A DNA stretch of 64,000 nucleotides from G963674665 sp964609625. Lineage in GTDB: Bacteria > Desulfobacterota > Desulfovibrionia > Desulfovibrionales > Desulfovibrionaceae. The stretch covers positions 1 to 64,000 of the forward strand of contig CAZSRS010000002.1 in NCBI GenBank assembly GCA_964609625.1. Direction: 5' to 3'. Below the pieces are notes generated by a model that saw only the letters and a program-made list of their open reading frames with translations, was not told the DNA's origin and did not search any database. The position numbers and the translations under genes were made by a program. Position 1 is the stretch's first letter, and the number at the start of each line of letters is the position of its first letter. This document shows, piece after piece, positions 7,069 to 15,291 of this stretch.

Positions 7069-9047
7069 GGTTCTTGGAAGGACAGGAGCAGGCCAGACGC
7101 GCCACGGGCAGCCTGATCTTCTATTTCACCCTCGGATTCTTCGGCGTGGTGGCGATGATGGTCTTGGCCGCCATGCTCGTGCTCCTGCCGGTGCAGCCGA
7201 TGTTCAGGCCGCCGCCGGGTGCGTGGGCCTATTGGCACTTCCGCTGGATCCTTTTCTGGGTGGGATTGGGCACGGCGCTGTTCATGCTGCTAGCCTCCTG
7301 GAACAAGATCCGCTCCCTGCGCAGGGGCGGCGGCGAGACCATCGCCCTGGCCCTCGGCGGGCGTCTGGTCCGACCAGACACAACGGATTTCCTGGAACGC
7401 CGGTTGCGTAACGTGATGGAGGAGATGGCCATTGCCTCGGGCATGCCCACCCCCTTGCTCTTCCTCCTGGACAAGGAGGACGGCATCAACGCCTTCGTGG
7501 CCGGCTTTGTTCCCGAATTCTCGGTGTTCGGTATCACCAGGGGCGCCCTGGAGCTCTTCAACCGAGAGGAACTCCAGGCCGTGGCCGCCCATGAGTTCAG
7601 CCACATCAGTAACGGCGACATGCGGCTCAACCTTCGGCTTGTGGGTCTGGTACACGGCATCGTCAGCCTGGCCCTCACCGGCTATGCCTTGCTGCGCCTG
7701 TCACTGCGGCGCACTGGCGACAGCCAGCACGAAGCGGGTTTTGTCCCCGGCTTCATCGTCGGCGTGATTCTGGCGACCGTGGGCTTCGTGGGCGGCTTCT
7801 TCGGCTCCTGCATCAAGGCGGCCGTGAGCCGACAGCGCGAGTTCCTTGCAGACGCCGCGGCGGTCCAGTTCACTCGAAACCCCCGGGGTCTCGTACGCGC
7901 CTTGGAGAAGATCGGCGGCTGCTCATATGGCTCCCTGCTCCTGGCCCCCCGCGCCTCCATAGCCAGCCACATGTATTTCGCCAGCGGCGTCTTCTCCTGG
8001 CTCGAAAGATTGCTGGCCACCCACCCCAGCCTGGAGGAGCGCATCCGGCGCATCGATCCGACCTGGGAGGGTGTTTTCCCCACGGTGGACGCAGCCACCC
8101 GGCAGTTTGTGCTCTCCCAGGCCAAGCTCGAACTCGCCGGCCTGGCCGGAACCAGCGCTTTCGCCCCCCGCAGCGTTGCCGCGTTCCTGTCCGGGGAGCC
8201 CAGAATCCAGAAAGCCTACGCGACCTTTGTGCAACATGCCAGCAACGTCCTGCGCAGCCTGCCTGCAAGCGCCGTGGATGGGGCACGGCGGAGCGACAGC
8301 GCCCCCCTGGTCATCCATGCCCTGCTCCTGTGCATGGGCGGTAAGTCCGAACAACAGGCCCTGCGCGACATACTGTTTGAGCGCCTGGACCTCACCGCCT
8401 TCGATACCGTGGAACGCTTGGCCGTCGAGCTTGCCGAAGTCCGTTCGCCCTTTGCGCTCCCCTTGTTGGATATCTCTCTGCCCAGTCTGCATTCTCTCCC
8501 CTCCGAGGAGCGCTCCCGCTTCCTGGAAACCGTCGAGGCCCTGGTCCGTGCAGACAAGCGCCAGGACCTCTTCGAGTGGATGCTGCTCAAGACCCTTTCG
8601 CGCCACCTGGGCGATCAGGACGCCGATCGCCAAACAGAAGCCAGGCCCACACCTCTTGCGGAACTGATTCCGGAATGCGTGATACTGCTGTCGGCCCTGG
8701 CCCACTGGGGGCATGAAGGGAAAGGAAGCCAGCGCCAGGCAGCACAAGCATTTGCCGTTGGCGCGGCTGTGCTCGCCCGAAGTGACGAGCTCCTGCCGGA
8801 ACTCACGCTCCTCCCCCCTGAAAAAGTCAGCCTGCTCGCCGTGGACAGAGCATGCAAAGCCTTGGCCCTGCTCTCGGAGCCCCACAAACAACGCCTCCTG
8901 GAGGCCTGCGCCGCCTGCGTGGCCGCGGACGAGGTGGTGACAGCCACCGAGGCCGAATTGTTGCATGCCGTGGCCGACGTCTTGAGGCTGCCCATGCCGC
9001 CACTCCTCCCCGGGCAATTCCTGCCAGCCTCTGATTCATATCTTTGA
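7065..9047 (+). CDS. M48-family membrane zinc metallopeptidase with long C-terminal extension
   Basis: HtpX/M48-type integral-membrane protease, 660 residues. Two membrane segments (about 17-41 and 60-77) precede the catalytic domain with HEFSH (His176, Glu177, His180). The third zinc ligand is probably Glu259 in REFLADAAAV. Two more hydrophobic segments lie near 191-212 and 227-250. The roughly 330 residues after the protease domain are unusual for HtpX. The last 80 (EACAACVAADEVVTATEAEL) resemble a TerB-like acidic helical fold, which I infer by pattern only. It is translationally coupled to the LemA gene. The likely role is envelope protein quality control. Confidence 0.87.
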   Translation: MRFLEGQEQARRATGSLIFYFTLGFFGVVAMMVLAAMLVLLPVQPMFRPPPGAWAYWHFRWILFWVGLGTALFMLLASWNKIRSLRRGGGETIALALGGRLVRPDTTDFLERRLRNVMEEMAIASGMPTPLLFLLDKEDGINAFVAGFVPEFSVFGITRGALELFNREELQAVAAHEFSHISNGDMRLNLRLVGLVHGIVSLALTGYALLRLSLRRTGDSQHEAGFVPGFIVGVILATVGFVGGFFGSCIKAAVSRQREFLADAAAVQFTRNPRGLVRALEKIGGCSYGSLLLAPRASIASHMYFASGVFSWLERLLATHPSLEERIRRIDPTWEGVFPTVDAATRQFVLSQAKLELAGLAGTSAFAPRSVAAFLSGEPRIQKAYATFVQHASNVLRSLPASAVDGARRSDSAPLVIHALLLCMGGKSEQQALRDILFERLDLTAFDTVERLAVELAEVRSPFALPLLDISLPSLHSLPSEERSRFLETVEALVRADKRQDLFEWMLLKTLSRHLGDQDADRQTEARPTPLAELIPECVILLSALAHWGHEGKGSQRQAAQAFAVGAAVLARSDELLPELTLLPPEKVSLLAVDRACKALALLSEPHKQRLLEACAACVAADEVVTATEAELLHAVADVLRLPMPPLLPGQFLPASDSYL

Positions 9048-9112
9048 GGTGACGCCGGCGCCCCCTGACCACCCCTTGATTTTCCGGGCAAAGGCCGTAC
9101 ACTCCCACCCTC

Positions 9113-9832
9113 ATGAAAACGAGACTTCTTCCGCTCCTGTTGCTTATATTCCTGCTCGTGCCGGCGTCACAGCCCCTGGCACATCCGCACTCCTTTGTCG
9201 AATCCAGGCTCGAGGTGGTGTTCGACGAAATCGGGCTCGCCGGCTTCCAACAGCACTGGACCCTGGACCCCATGCTCACGCTCCTGGTCATGGAGATCGT
9301 GGACAAGGACGGCGATTTCCAAATCTCCCCCGATGAAGTACGGATCGTCCACGACGAAAGTTTCGTGCATATAGGGGAATTCGGCTACTTCACCGACATC
9401 CGCGTCAACGGCATGCCCTTCGAGATCACGGAGGTGCGGGACTTCACCGCGCACGTGGAAGACGGCAAGCTGATCTACGAGTTCTTCGTACCCTGCCGCG
9501 CCAAGGCCGTAGACGAGTTCACCGAGGTCAAGGTGGCGATCTACGATCCCTCGTTCTACGCCTATGTCTTCTACGTGGAGGGTGAGGGCGGCTCCGGCGT
9601 GGATCCCACGCGGGACCCCCTGTTCGGCGATCCCTCGGCCGGTCCCTCGCCCGACGACTTCCAGCGCTTTGCCCAGGCCGTGGGCATCGAGGAATTCTCC
9701 GGGAACGTGAGCATCTCAGGGGTGCCGGAAGGCCTGAAACTCCACACCACACTGCAAGACGCCCCGGAAATGACCTATTTCTTCGACCAGATCACACCCC
9801 AAGCCTTTGTGCTGCGCTTCCGGAAACCATGA
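9113..9832 (+). CDS. DUF1007 family periplasmic protein
   Basis: Secreted protein of 239 residues with a signal peptide (about 1-24, ending PLA-HPHSF) and the DUF1007 signature: HPHSFVESRLEVVFDE, then an EF-hand-like DKDGDFQISPDE stretch (about 64-75). DUF1007 proteins are commonly encoded with NicO/RcnA-type Ni/Co transporters. Here the stop overlaps the start of such a gene by 4 bp (ATGA), implying joint function, perhaps periplasmic metal handling. The metal-binding role is an inference. Confidence 0.85.
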   Translation: MKTRLLPLLLLIFLLVPASQPLAHPHSFVESRLEVVFDEIGLAGFQQHWTLDPMLTLLVMEIVDKDGDFQISPDEVRIVHDESFVHIGEFGYFTDIRVNGMPFEITEVRDFTAHVEDGKLIYEFFVPCRAKAVDEFTEVKVAIYDPSFYAYVFYVEGEGGSGVDPTRDPLFGDPSAGPSPDDFQRFAQAVGIEEFSGNVSISGVPEGLKLHTTLQDAPEMTYFFDQITPQAFVLRFRKP

Positions 9833-10788
9833 ACCGCCTGCTGTTCCGCGCCTTACTCTGCCTGTTGTTCTGGTTCGTGCTCGCCGCTCCGGCCTCCGCC
9901 GCGCGCAATCCCTTCATCAGCAGTCCGGACCGGAGCGAAAAGGCGGAAACCCAAAAATCCGCAAGCGATTCCAGACTCACCCCCGGAACCTTTTCCCATG
10001 TCTTGCAACGGCTCGCCCTCATGCAGATGCAGATCCGCACGGCCATGAGCAGGAGCGCCGGGGACATCCGCGAAAATCCCTGGGGGTCATCCTTCTGGCA
10101 ATTCATGGGCCTGGGCTTTGTCTACGGCTTGCTGCACGCCCTGGGACCCGGCCACGGCAAGGCCCTGGCCGTGTCCTACTTCCTGGGGCGGCCCGAGGCC
10201 CGCGGCCTCCGCGCCGGTCTGTTCTTCGGCCTGGTCTCCATGCTCACCCACGTGCTCTCGGCCACGCTGCTCGTGCTCGGCGGCGTGCATCTCCTTGGTC
10301 TCCTGGGGGGGCAGACCCTGCAGACCGCGGGCGCCGGCCTGGAGATGGCGAGCTACGCCCTCGTGCTCGGCCTGGGTCTGTTTCTGCTCTGCAAGGGACT
10401 CCTGGATCTGAAAAAGGAACGCCTGTCACCACCCACAAATCAGGACACAGCCCCCCTGAAACGAAAGGACAACATACTGGTGCTGGCGGTTGCCTCCGGT
10501 CTGGCGCCCTGCCCCGGCGCCTCCCTGGTACTGATCTTCTCCCTTTCCCTGGGGCTGTTGCGTGCCGGACTCCTGGCCATGCTGGCCATCTCACTGGGCA
10601 TGGCCCTGACCATCGCCGCCTTTGCCATGGCTGCGTCCTGTTCCCGCGATCTGGTACTGACCGTGGCGCGGGGGCGCTCCGGCCTGCTGCACGGCCTCCA
10701 TACCAGCCTGTCCCTGGGCAGCGCCCTGGCCTTGACCCTGCTTGGGGGCGTTCTGCTGCTGGGCTCCCTGCCCGGTGTCCGCCTCTGA
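9829..10788 (+). CDS. NicO/RcnA-type nickel/cobalt transporter
   Basis: Inner-membrane transporter of the NicO superfamily, 319 residues with a signal-like first helix and about six further helices. Family motifs are GLLHALGPGHGKALAVSYFL (about 100-119) and ASGLAPCPGASLVLIFSLSL in the second half. It lacks the long His-rich loop of RcnA, so efflux versus uptake is open. Coupling to the DUF1007 gene is the common arrangement for this group. The Ni-dependent hydrogenase genes hypAB lie 44 kb away. Confidence 0.85.
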   Translation: MNRLLFRALLCLLFWFVLAAPASAARNPFISSPDRSEKAETQKSASDSRLTPGTFSHVLQRLALMQMQIRTAMSRSAGDIRENPWGSSFWQFMGLGFVYGLLHALGPGHGKALAVSYFLGRPEARGLRAGLFFGLVSMLTHVLSATLLVLGGVHLLGLLGGQTLQTAGAGLEMASYALVLGLGLFLLCKGLLDLKKERLSPPTNQDTAPLKRKDNILVLAVASGLAPCPGASLVLIFSLSLGLLRAGLLAMLAISLGMALTIAAFAMAASCSRDLVLTVARGRSGLLHGLHTSLSLGSALALTLLGGVLLLGSLPGVRL

Positions 10789-10856
10789 GATTCCGTTCAG
10801 GACCGCATTGCATCCACACGAGGCATGCAGTATATTCTATTTATTGGAGGTGAAAC

Positions 10857-11168
10857 ATGCGTGCATCGCGCCCCCCCCTTTCTTTTCTCGAACTGATTTC
10901 CCGCTTCGCGGCTTATGCGTTGCCGGCCTTGCTGGTCCTCCTCCTTGCAACACCCGTGCGCGCCGGCGAAAACACCTCGCTCAAGCCCGACAAGTACCGC
11001 TTCCAGATGTACGAGCGTCCGTCCCAAGACAGCCAATCCGAAGACAAACCCGGTTTCAGCGGCATGTCCCAGCAGCGCGAATCCGATTTGATGCGGGACT
11101 TTCCAGAACCGGCCCGCCCTCCCCAGCTTTTCGACACCTATGAGGACAAGTGGTACAACCGGATGTAA
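10857..11168 (+). CDS. small secreted protein of unknown function
   Basis: A 103-residue protein with a strong GGAGGTGAAAC ribosome site. It has a long N-terminal hydrophobic segment ending in PVRA-GE (about residue 36), consistent with export. The mature part is about 67 residues, polar, rich in Asp/Glu/Pro, without cysteine, and ends in KWYNRM. I do not recognise a family. It lies between the NicO gene and the Fur-controlled feo operon, upstream of the Fur box, so it is probably not iron-regulated by that site. Confidence 0.6.
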   Translation: MRASRPPLSFLELISRFAAYALPALLVLLLATPVRAGENTSLKPDKYRFQMYERPSQDSQSEDKPGFSGMSQQRESDLMRDFPEPARPPQLFDTYEDKWYNRM

Positions 11169-11201
11169 TCATTGGTTTATCATTCAATTTTTCAGTCAGA
11201 C

Positions 11202-11230
11202 TTGACAATCATTCTCAACGCGCCTATCTC
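11202..11230 (+). promoter_or_regulatory. feo promoter with Fur box
   Basis: The 15-mer TGACAATCATTCTCA at 11203-11217 matches the 7-1-7 Fur consensus (TGA-n-AAT-n-ATT-n-TCA) at every defined base. It overlaps a TTGACA -35 (11202-11207), which is followed 17 bp later by TATCTC as a candidate -10. Fur bound here would block transcription of the feo genes starting at 11287. The Fur match is direct; the promoter is inferred. Confidence 0.8.
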
Positions 11231-11286
11231 TTCTCTCACGGGTCGTTGATCCTGCTTTCCAGGATCATCCAAAGGGGAGGGTACGC

Positions 11287-11664
11287 ATGGAGTCTGTACA
11301 TAAACGCCTGCACCAATTTCCGGCAGGCAGTCTAGTCCGCATTGAACAGCTGTGCGATTGCCCCAAGGCCAGGGGCAGGCTCTGCGCCCTGGGGCTGACC
11401 CCAGGCACCACGGTCGAGGTTTGCTCCGGGGGGCCCGGTCCCTGCCTGCTCAAGGTGCGTGGTTGCAGCGTGGCCATTGGGCACGGCATGGCCGACCGCG
11501 TCCTCGGCAGCATCGTCAATGGCAATGGCACGCGTCGTCATGGCTCCTGCAATACTGACATGGTACAAGTCTGTCCGCGCTGCAGTGAAAAGTCGTCACG
11601 TGCGAACTCCGCGCGTGGCGGAACACCCGAAAGCACCCCCCTTGAAGAAGACCGCGAAAACTGA
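11287..11664 (+). CDS. FeoA-domain protein with Cys-containing tail
   Basis: SH3-like FeoA domain (about residues 8-78, with LCALGLTPGTTVEV) followed by an unusual 45-residue tail containing CNTDMVQVCPRC. Ordinary FeoA is 75-90 residues; this one has 125. It also has extra cysteines inside the domain (CDCPKARGRLC). GGGGAGGG precedes the ATG. It is the first gene of the operon behind the Fur box. FeoA domains assist the FeoB ferrous-iron channel; the tail could bind iron or a cluster, which is inference. Confidence 0.85.
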   Translation: MESVHKRLHQFPAGSLVRIEQLCDCPKARGRLCALGLTPGTTVEVCSGGPGPCLLKVRGCSVAIGHGMADRVLGSIVNGNGTRRHGSCNTDMVQVCPRCSEKSSRANSARGGTPESTPLEEDREN

Positions 11665-11679
11665 CCAACGGAGGCCACC

Positions 11680-11925
11680 ATGTGGCAGACACTGATAGTA
11701 GCGCTCATCGTTGCCGTGGCGATTCTATACCTTTTCCGTATATTTTTCCGCAAGGCCACGCGCCAACAAAGCCCTTGTGCAGGGTGCGGCGGTTGCACAC
11801 CAACACCCTACGAGGGTTCGCGAAAAACCCACACCATTCAGGAAGGCAAACAGACTGAGTGCGATGCGGCATCCTGCGCCTGCTGCGGGAGTGGGCACAA
11901 CCATACCCCTGGCGAAGAAAAATAA
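11680..11925 (+). CDS. FeoB-associated Cys-rich membrane protein
   Basis: An 81-residue protein with one N-terminal membrane helix (about 4-24) and a cytoplasmic Cys-rich part (CAGCGGC, then CDAASCACCGSGH). This matches the FeoB-associated Cys-rich family found in feo operons of many anaerobes. It lies between the two feoA genes. The cysteines probably bind iron or help assemble the Feo complex; that role is not established. Confidence 0.85.
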   Translation: MWQTLIVALIVAVAILYLFRIFFRKATRQQSPCAGCGGCTPTPYEGSRKTHTIQEGKQTECDAASCACCGSGHNHTPGEEK

Positions 11926-11943
11926 CGTGGCAAGGACGATACC

Positions 11944-12219
11944 ATGCTGGAAAATACCGGCCAGATCCTGAACCTGCGTGGGCTCCACGTGGGGCAAAAG
12001 GCGCGCATCGTGCGTATCGACGCCCAAGGGGAACTGGGGCGACGCATCCGCGACATGGGCCTGGTGCCCGGCAGCGAAGTAGAAGTGGTGGGCCGCGCTC
12101 CGCTCAAGGACCCCGTGGCCCTGCGCCTCATGGGCTTCACCCTGACCCTGCGCAACAACGAAGCCGATTTCATCGGCGTCGAGACACTGAACAATGCCCC
12201 ACACAGAACAGCAGAATAA
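11944..12219 (+). CDS. feoA: FeoA (second copy)
   Basis: Standard-length FeoA (91 residues) with GRRIRDMGLVPGSEVEV and a DPVALRLMGFTLTLRNNEA strand region. Its 3' end overlaps the feoB start by 26 bp, so translation of the two is likely coupled. This copy is the better candidate for the canonical FeoB partner. Confidence 0.92.
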   Translation: MLENTGQILNLRGLHVGQKARIVRIDAQGELGRRIRDMGLVPGSEVEVVGRAPLKDPVALRLMGFTLTLRNNEADFIGVETLNNAPHRTAE

Positions 12220-14320
12220 CCATCCCTCCGACCTCACCTCCGACAAGAAGCTGGTCATCGGCCTGGCCGGCAACCCCAACGCCGGCAAGACCACCATGTT
12301 CAACGCGCTCACCGGCGCCAGGCAGCACGTGGGAAACTACCCCGGAATCACCGTTGAGAAGAAGGAAGGCTTCCTCCCCTTTGGGGAGCGCATCCTGCAC
12401 GTGGTGGACCTGCCGGGCACCTATTCCCTCACGGCCTACACCCAGGAGGAACTGGTCGCGCGCAACTTCTTGGCCGACGAGCGCCCCGACGCGGTCATCG
12501 ACGTTTGTAATGCCGGTGCCTTGGAGCGTAATCTCTACCTGGCTCTGCAGTTTCTGGAGATGGGCGTGCCCCTGGTCCTGGCCCTGAACATGATGGACGA
12601 GGCCGAAAAGCAGGGCATGAACATCGACGCGGAGAAGCTGGAACAACTCCTGGATCTGCCCGTGATCCCCACCGTGGCCCGCACCGGACGTGGGGTCAAG
12701 GAACTCATCGGCCGTACCGCCGCCCTGGCCGCCAGCCGGCGCGGCACCCCCTGGTCACCGCTGGTCATTTCCTACGGCCCGGACCTGGACCCCGTGCTCG
12801 AGGAGATGGCAGCCAAGATCGAGAGACACTCCTTCCTCACCGATCGCTATCCCCCCCGTTGGGTGGCCCTGAAGTACCTGGAGGGAGACGAGGAAATCCG
12901 CCTGCTGGGCCGTAGGTCCGGCGACTTGTCCACGGAACTGGAAGCCATGGCCGAGAAGGTGGCGCAACACTGCCAGGCCACGCTGAACACCTATCCCGAG
13001 GCCGTCATCGCCGACTACCGCTACGGCTTCATCACCTCGCTCATGCGCCAGGGCGTGCTCACCCGAGAACCCTTGCGCCAGCGAATCGATCTCTCGGACC
13101 GCCTCGACCGCGTGCTCACTCACCGCGTGCTGGGCCCCCTGATCATGATCGCCGTGCTCTTCGGCGTCTACCAGATCACCTTCAGCCTGGGCGAGGCGCC
13201 CATGGACTGGACCATCGCCCTGTTCGGCTGGCTCGGAGACACCACCAAGGAGTTGCTGCCGCCGGGATTGTTGCGCTCCATGCTGGTCTCCGGCGTCATC
13301 GACGGCGTGGGGGGCGTCATGAGCTTCGTGCCCCTGATCCTGATCATCTTTTTCCTCATCGCCTTTCTCGAGGACTCGGGTTACATGGCACGCATCGCCT
13401 ACATGCTCGACCGCGTCTTCCGCATCTTCGGCCTGCACGGCTCCTCGGTGATGCCCCTGATCATCTCCGGAGGCATCGGCGGAGGTTGCGCCGTGCCCGG
13501 CGTGCTTGCCTCGCGCACCTTGCGCTCCCCTCGGGAAAAGCTGGCCACGCTGCTCACCGCCCCCTTCATGACCTGCGGTGCCAAGTTACCCGTGCTGATC
13601 CTGCTCACCGGGGTGTTCTTCGCGGGGAACGAGGCCCACGCCCTGTTCCTGATCACGCTCTTCGCCTGGGTCATGGCCCTGCTGGTGGCGCGGCTGCTGC
13701 GCAGTACCATCATCCGGGGCCCGGCCACGCCCTTTGTCATGGAACTACCGCCGTACCGCTTCCCAACCCTGCGCGGCATGTGCATCCACGCCTGGGAACG
13801 CACCTGGCAGTACATCAAGAAGGCCGGCACCGTGATCCTGGCCATCTCCATCCTGCTCTGGGCCGCCATGACCTTTCCTCAGCCGCCCGAAGACCAGGGC
13901 GAGGTCTCCCAGCGGGACGCCCTGCTCTACTCCGCGGCGGGGCGCCTGGGTACCTGGATGGAGCCCGTCACCGAACTGGCCGGGTTCGACTGGCGCAGCA
14001 ACATCGCGCTCATCGGCGGCTTCGCGGCCAAGGAGGTGATCATCTCCGGTCTGGCAACGGCCTACTCCCTGAGCGGCGACGAGGACGAGATGAGCGAGGG
14101 GTTGAAGGAACGCATCGAGAACGAACCGGACTGGACCCTGCGTCGCGGCATGGCGCACATCGTCTTTGTCCTGCTCTACGCGCCCTGCTTCGCCACCGTG
14201 GTGGTCATCCGCCGGGAGTCAGGCTCCTGGGGCTGGGCCGGTTTCAGCATGGTCTTCAACACGGCCCTGGCCTTCGGCCTGGCCATCCTGCTCTACCAAG
14301 GGGGGCGGCTGCTGGAGTGA
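12194..14320 (+). CDS. feoB: FeoB ferrous iron transporter
   Basis: A 708-residue inner-membrane Fe(II) transporter. The N-terminal G domain has G1 GNPNAGKTT (26-34), a G3 DLPGTYSLT and a G4-type NMMDE. A helical GDI-like linker precedes the paired Gate membrane domains, with VMPLIISGGIGGGCAVPGVL and FAAKEVIISGLA. The length is within the usual range. Only 7 bp separate its stop from the convergent ABC ATPase gene. Control by Fur through the upstream box is expected. Confidence 0.96.
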   Translation: MPHTEQQNNHPSDLTSDKKLVIGLAGNPNAGKTTMFNALTGARQHVGNYPGITVEKKEGFLPFGERILHVVDLPGTYSLTAYTQEELVARNFLADERPDAVIDVCNAGALERNLYLALQFLEMGVPLVLALNMMDEAEKQGMNIDAEKLEQLLDLPVIPTVARTGRGVKELIGRTAALAASRRGTPWSPLVISYGPDLDPVLEEMAAKIERHSFLTDRYPPRWVALKYLEGDEEIRLLGRRSGDLSTELEAMAEKVAQHCQATLNTYPEAVIADYRYGFITSLMRQGVLTREPLRQRIDLSDRLDRVLTHRVLGPLIMIAVLFGVYQITFSLGEAPMDWTIALFGWLGDTTKELLPPGLLRSMLVSGVIDGVGGVMSFVPLILIIFFLIAFLEDSGYMARIAYMLDRVFRIFGLHGSSVMPLIISGGIGGGCAVPGVLASRTLRSPREKLATLLTAPFMTCGAKLPVLILLTGVFFAGNEAHALFLITLFAWVMALLVARLLRSTIIRGPATPFVMELPPYRFPTLRGMCIHAWERTWQYIKKAGTVILAISILLWAAMTFPQPPEDQGEVSQRDALLYSAAGRLGTWMEPVTELAGFDWRSNIALIGGFAAKEVIISGLATAYSLSGDEDEMSEGLKERIENEPDWTLRRGMAHIVFVLLYAPCFATVVVIRRESGSWGWAGFSMVFNTALAFGLAILLYQGGRLLE

Positions 14321-14327
14321 GGAACGT

Positions 14328-15287
14328 TCAACACCCGACACGCATCTCCCGCAGCCAATCCACGGCAACGGTATCCCCCACTTCCGGAGTGGTGCCGTCA
14401 CTGCCCATGATATCCACCTCCAGCAAGCGGTCCTGTTTCACGTCCACGAAATAGGTGGTGACGGGGCCGCTGAACATGCGCTGTACCACCGTGCCCGCGA
14501 TCCTCCCCGGTCCGGCGTTGATGACCATGTCCTCGGGCCTGACCATGATGGATAGGCCCCGCTCCTGGATCACGTTGGCCCGTCCGAGAAATTCGGCGAC
14601 AAATGTATTGGCCGGCCTGGCATAGACTTCTTCCGGCGCGCCGATCTGTTCCATCCGGCCGTTGTTCATGACCACCATGCGGTCGGAGAGCGCCAGGGCC
14701 TCTTCCTGGTCGTGCGTAACGTAGAGTGTGGTGACTCCCGTCCTGGCATGGATTTGCCTGATCTCCCTGCGCAGGCTGAACCTGAGTTTGGCGTCCAGAT
14801 TGCTGAGGGGCTCGTCGAGCAGCAGGACCTTGGGTTCGAGGATCAACGCCCTGACCAGAGCCACCCGCTGCTGTTCCCCACCACTGAGCATGGTCACCTT
14901 CCTGTCGCGCAGATGCAGCAGGCCCACCGTTTCCAGAATCCGCTCCCCGGCACTGACCGCGTCCTTTTTCGATATGTTCCGGAATTTCAAGCCATAGATG
15001 ACGTTCTTGAGCACACTCATATGCGGAAACAGGGCGTAGTTCTGAAACACCGTGCAGGTTGGTCTAACGTTGGGGGGGCGTGTCGTGATGTCTTCCCCGT
15101 CCAACAGTATCTGCCCCTGGGTTGGCTTGATGAAACCGCCGATCACGCCGATGGTGGTGGACTTGCCGCATCCGCTGGGACCGAGGATGCAGACAAGTTC
15201 CCCCTTCCCCACGTTTAGGTTCAGGCCCTCAAGAGCTGCGTGCCTGCCGTACACCTTGCTTATCTCCCGCAGTTCCAGAAACATCAT
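14328..15287 (-). CDS. ABC importer ATPase (Fe3+/phosphonate/spermidine type)
   Basis: A 319-residue ATPase of the FbpC/PotA class. It has Walker A GPSGCGKST, signature LSGGEQQRVALVRAL, Walker B VLLLDEPLSNLDA and switch His in VTHDQEEAL, then a TOBE-like C-terminal region (from about residue 235). Start at one of two adjacent ATGs (15287/15284) just after the permease stop. It is the last gene of the importer operon. The substrate is unresolved: iron, phosphonate and phosphorylated-sugar systems all use this ATPase class. Confidence 0.9.
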   Translation of the reverse strand: MMFLELREISKVYGRHAALEGLNLNVGKGELVCILGPSGCGKSTTIGVIGGFIKPTQGQILLDGEDITTRPPNVRPTCTVFQNYALFPHMSVLKNVIYGLKFRNISKKDAVSAGERILETVGLLHLRDRKVTMLSGGEQQRVALVRALILEPKVLLLDEPLSNLDAKLRFSLRREIRQIHARTGVTTLYVTHDQEEALALSDRMVVMNNGRMEQIGAPEEVYARPANTFVAEFLGRANVIQERGLSIMVRPEDMVINAGPGRIAGTVVQRMFSGPVTTYFVDVKQDRLLEVDIMGSDGTTPEVGDTVAVDWLREMRVGC

Positions 15288-15291
15288 TAAA

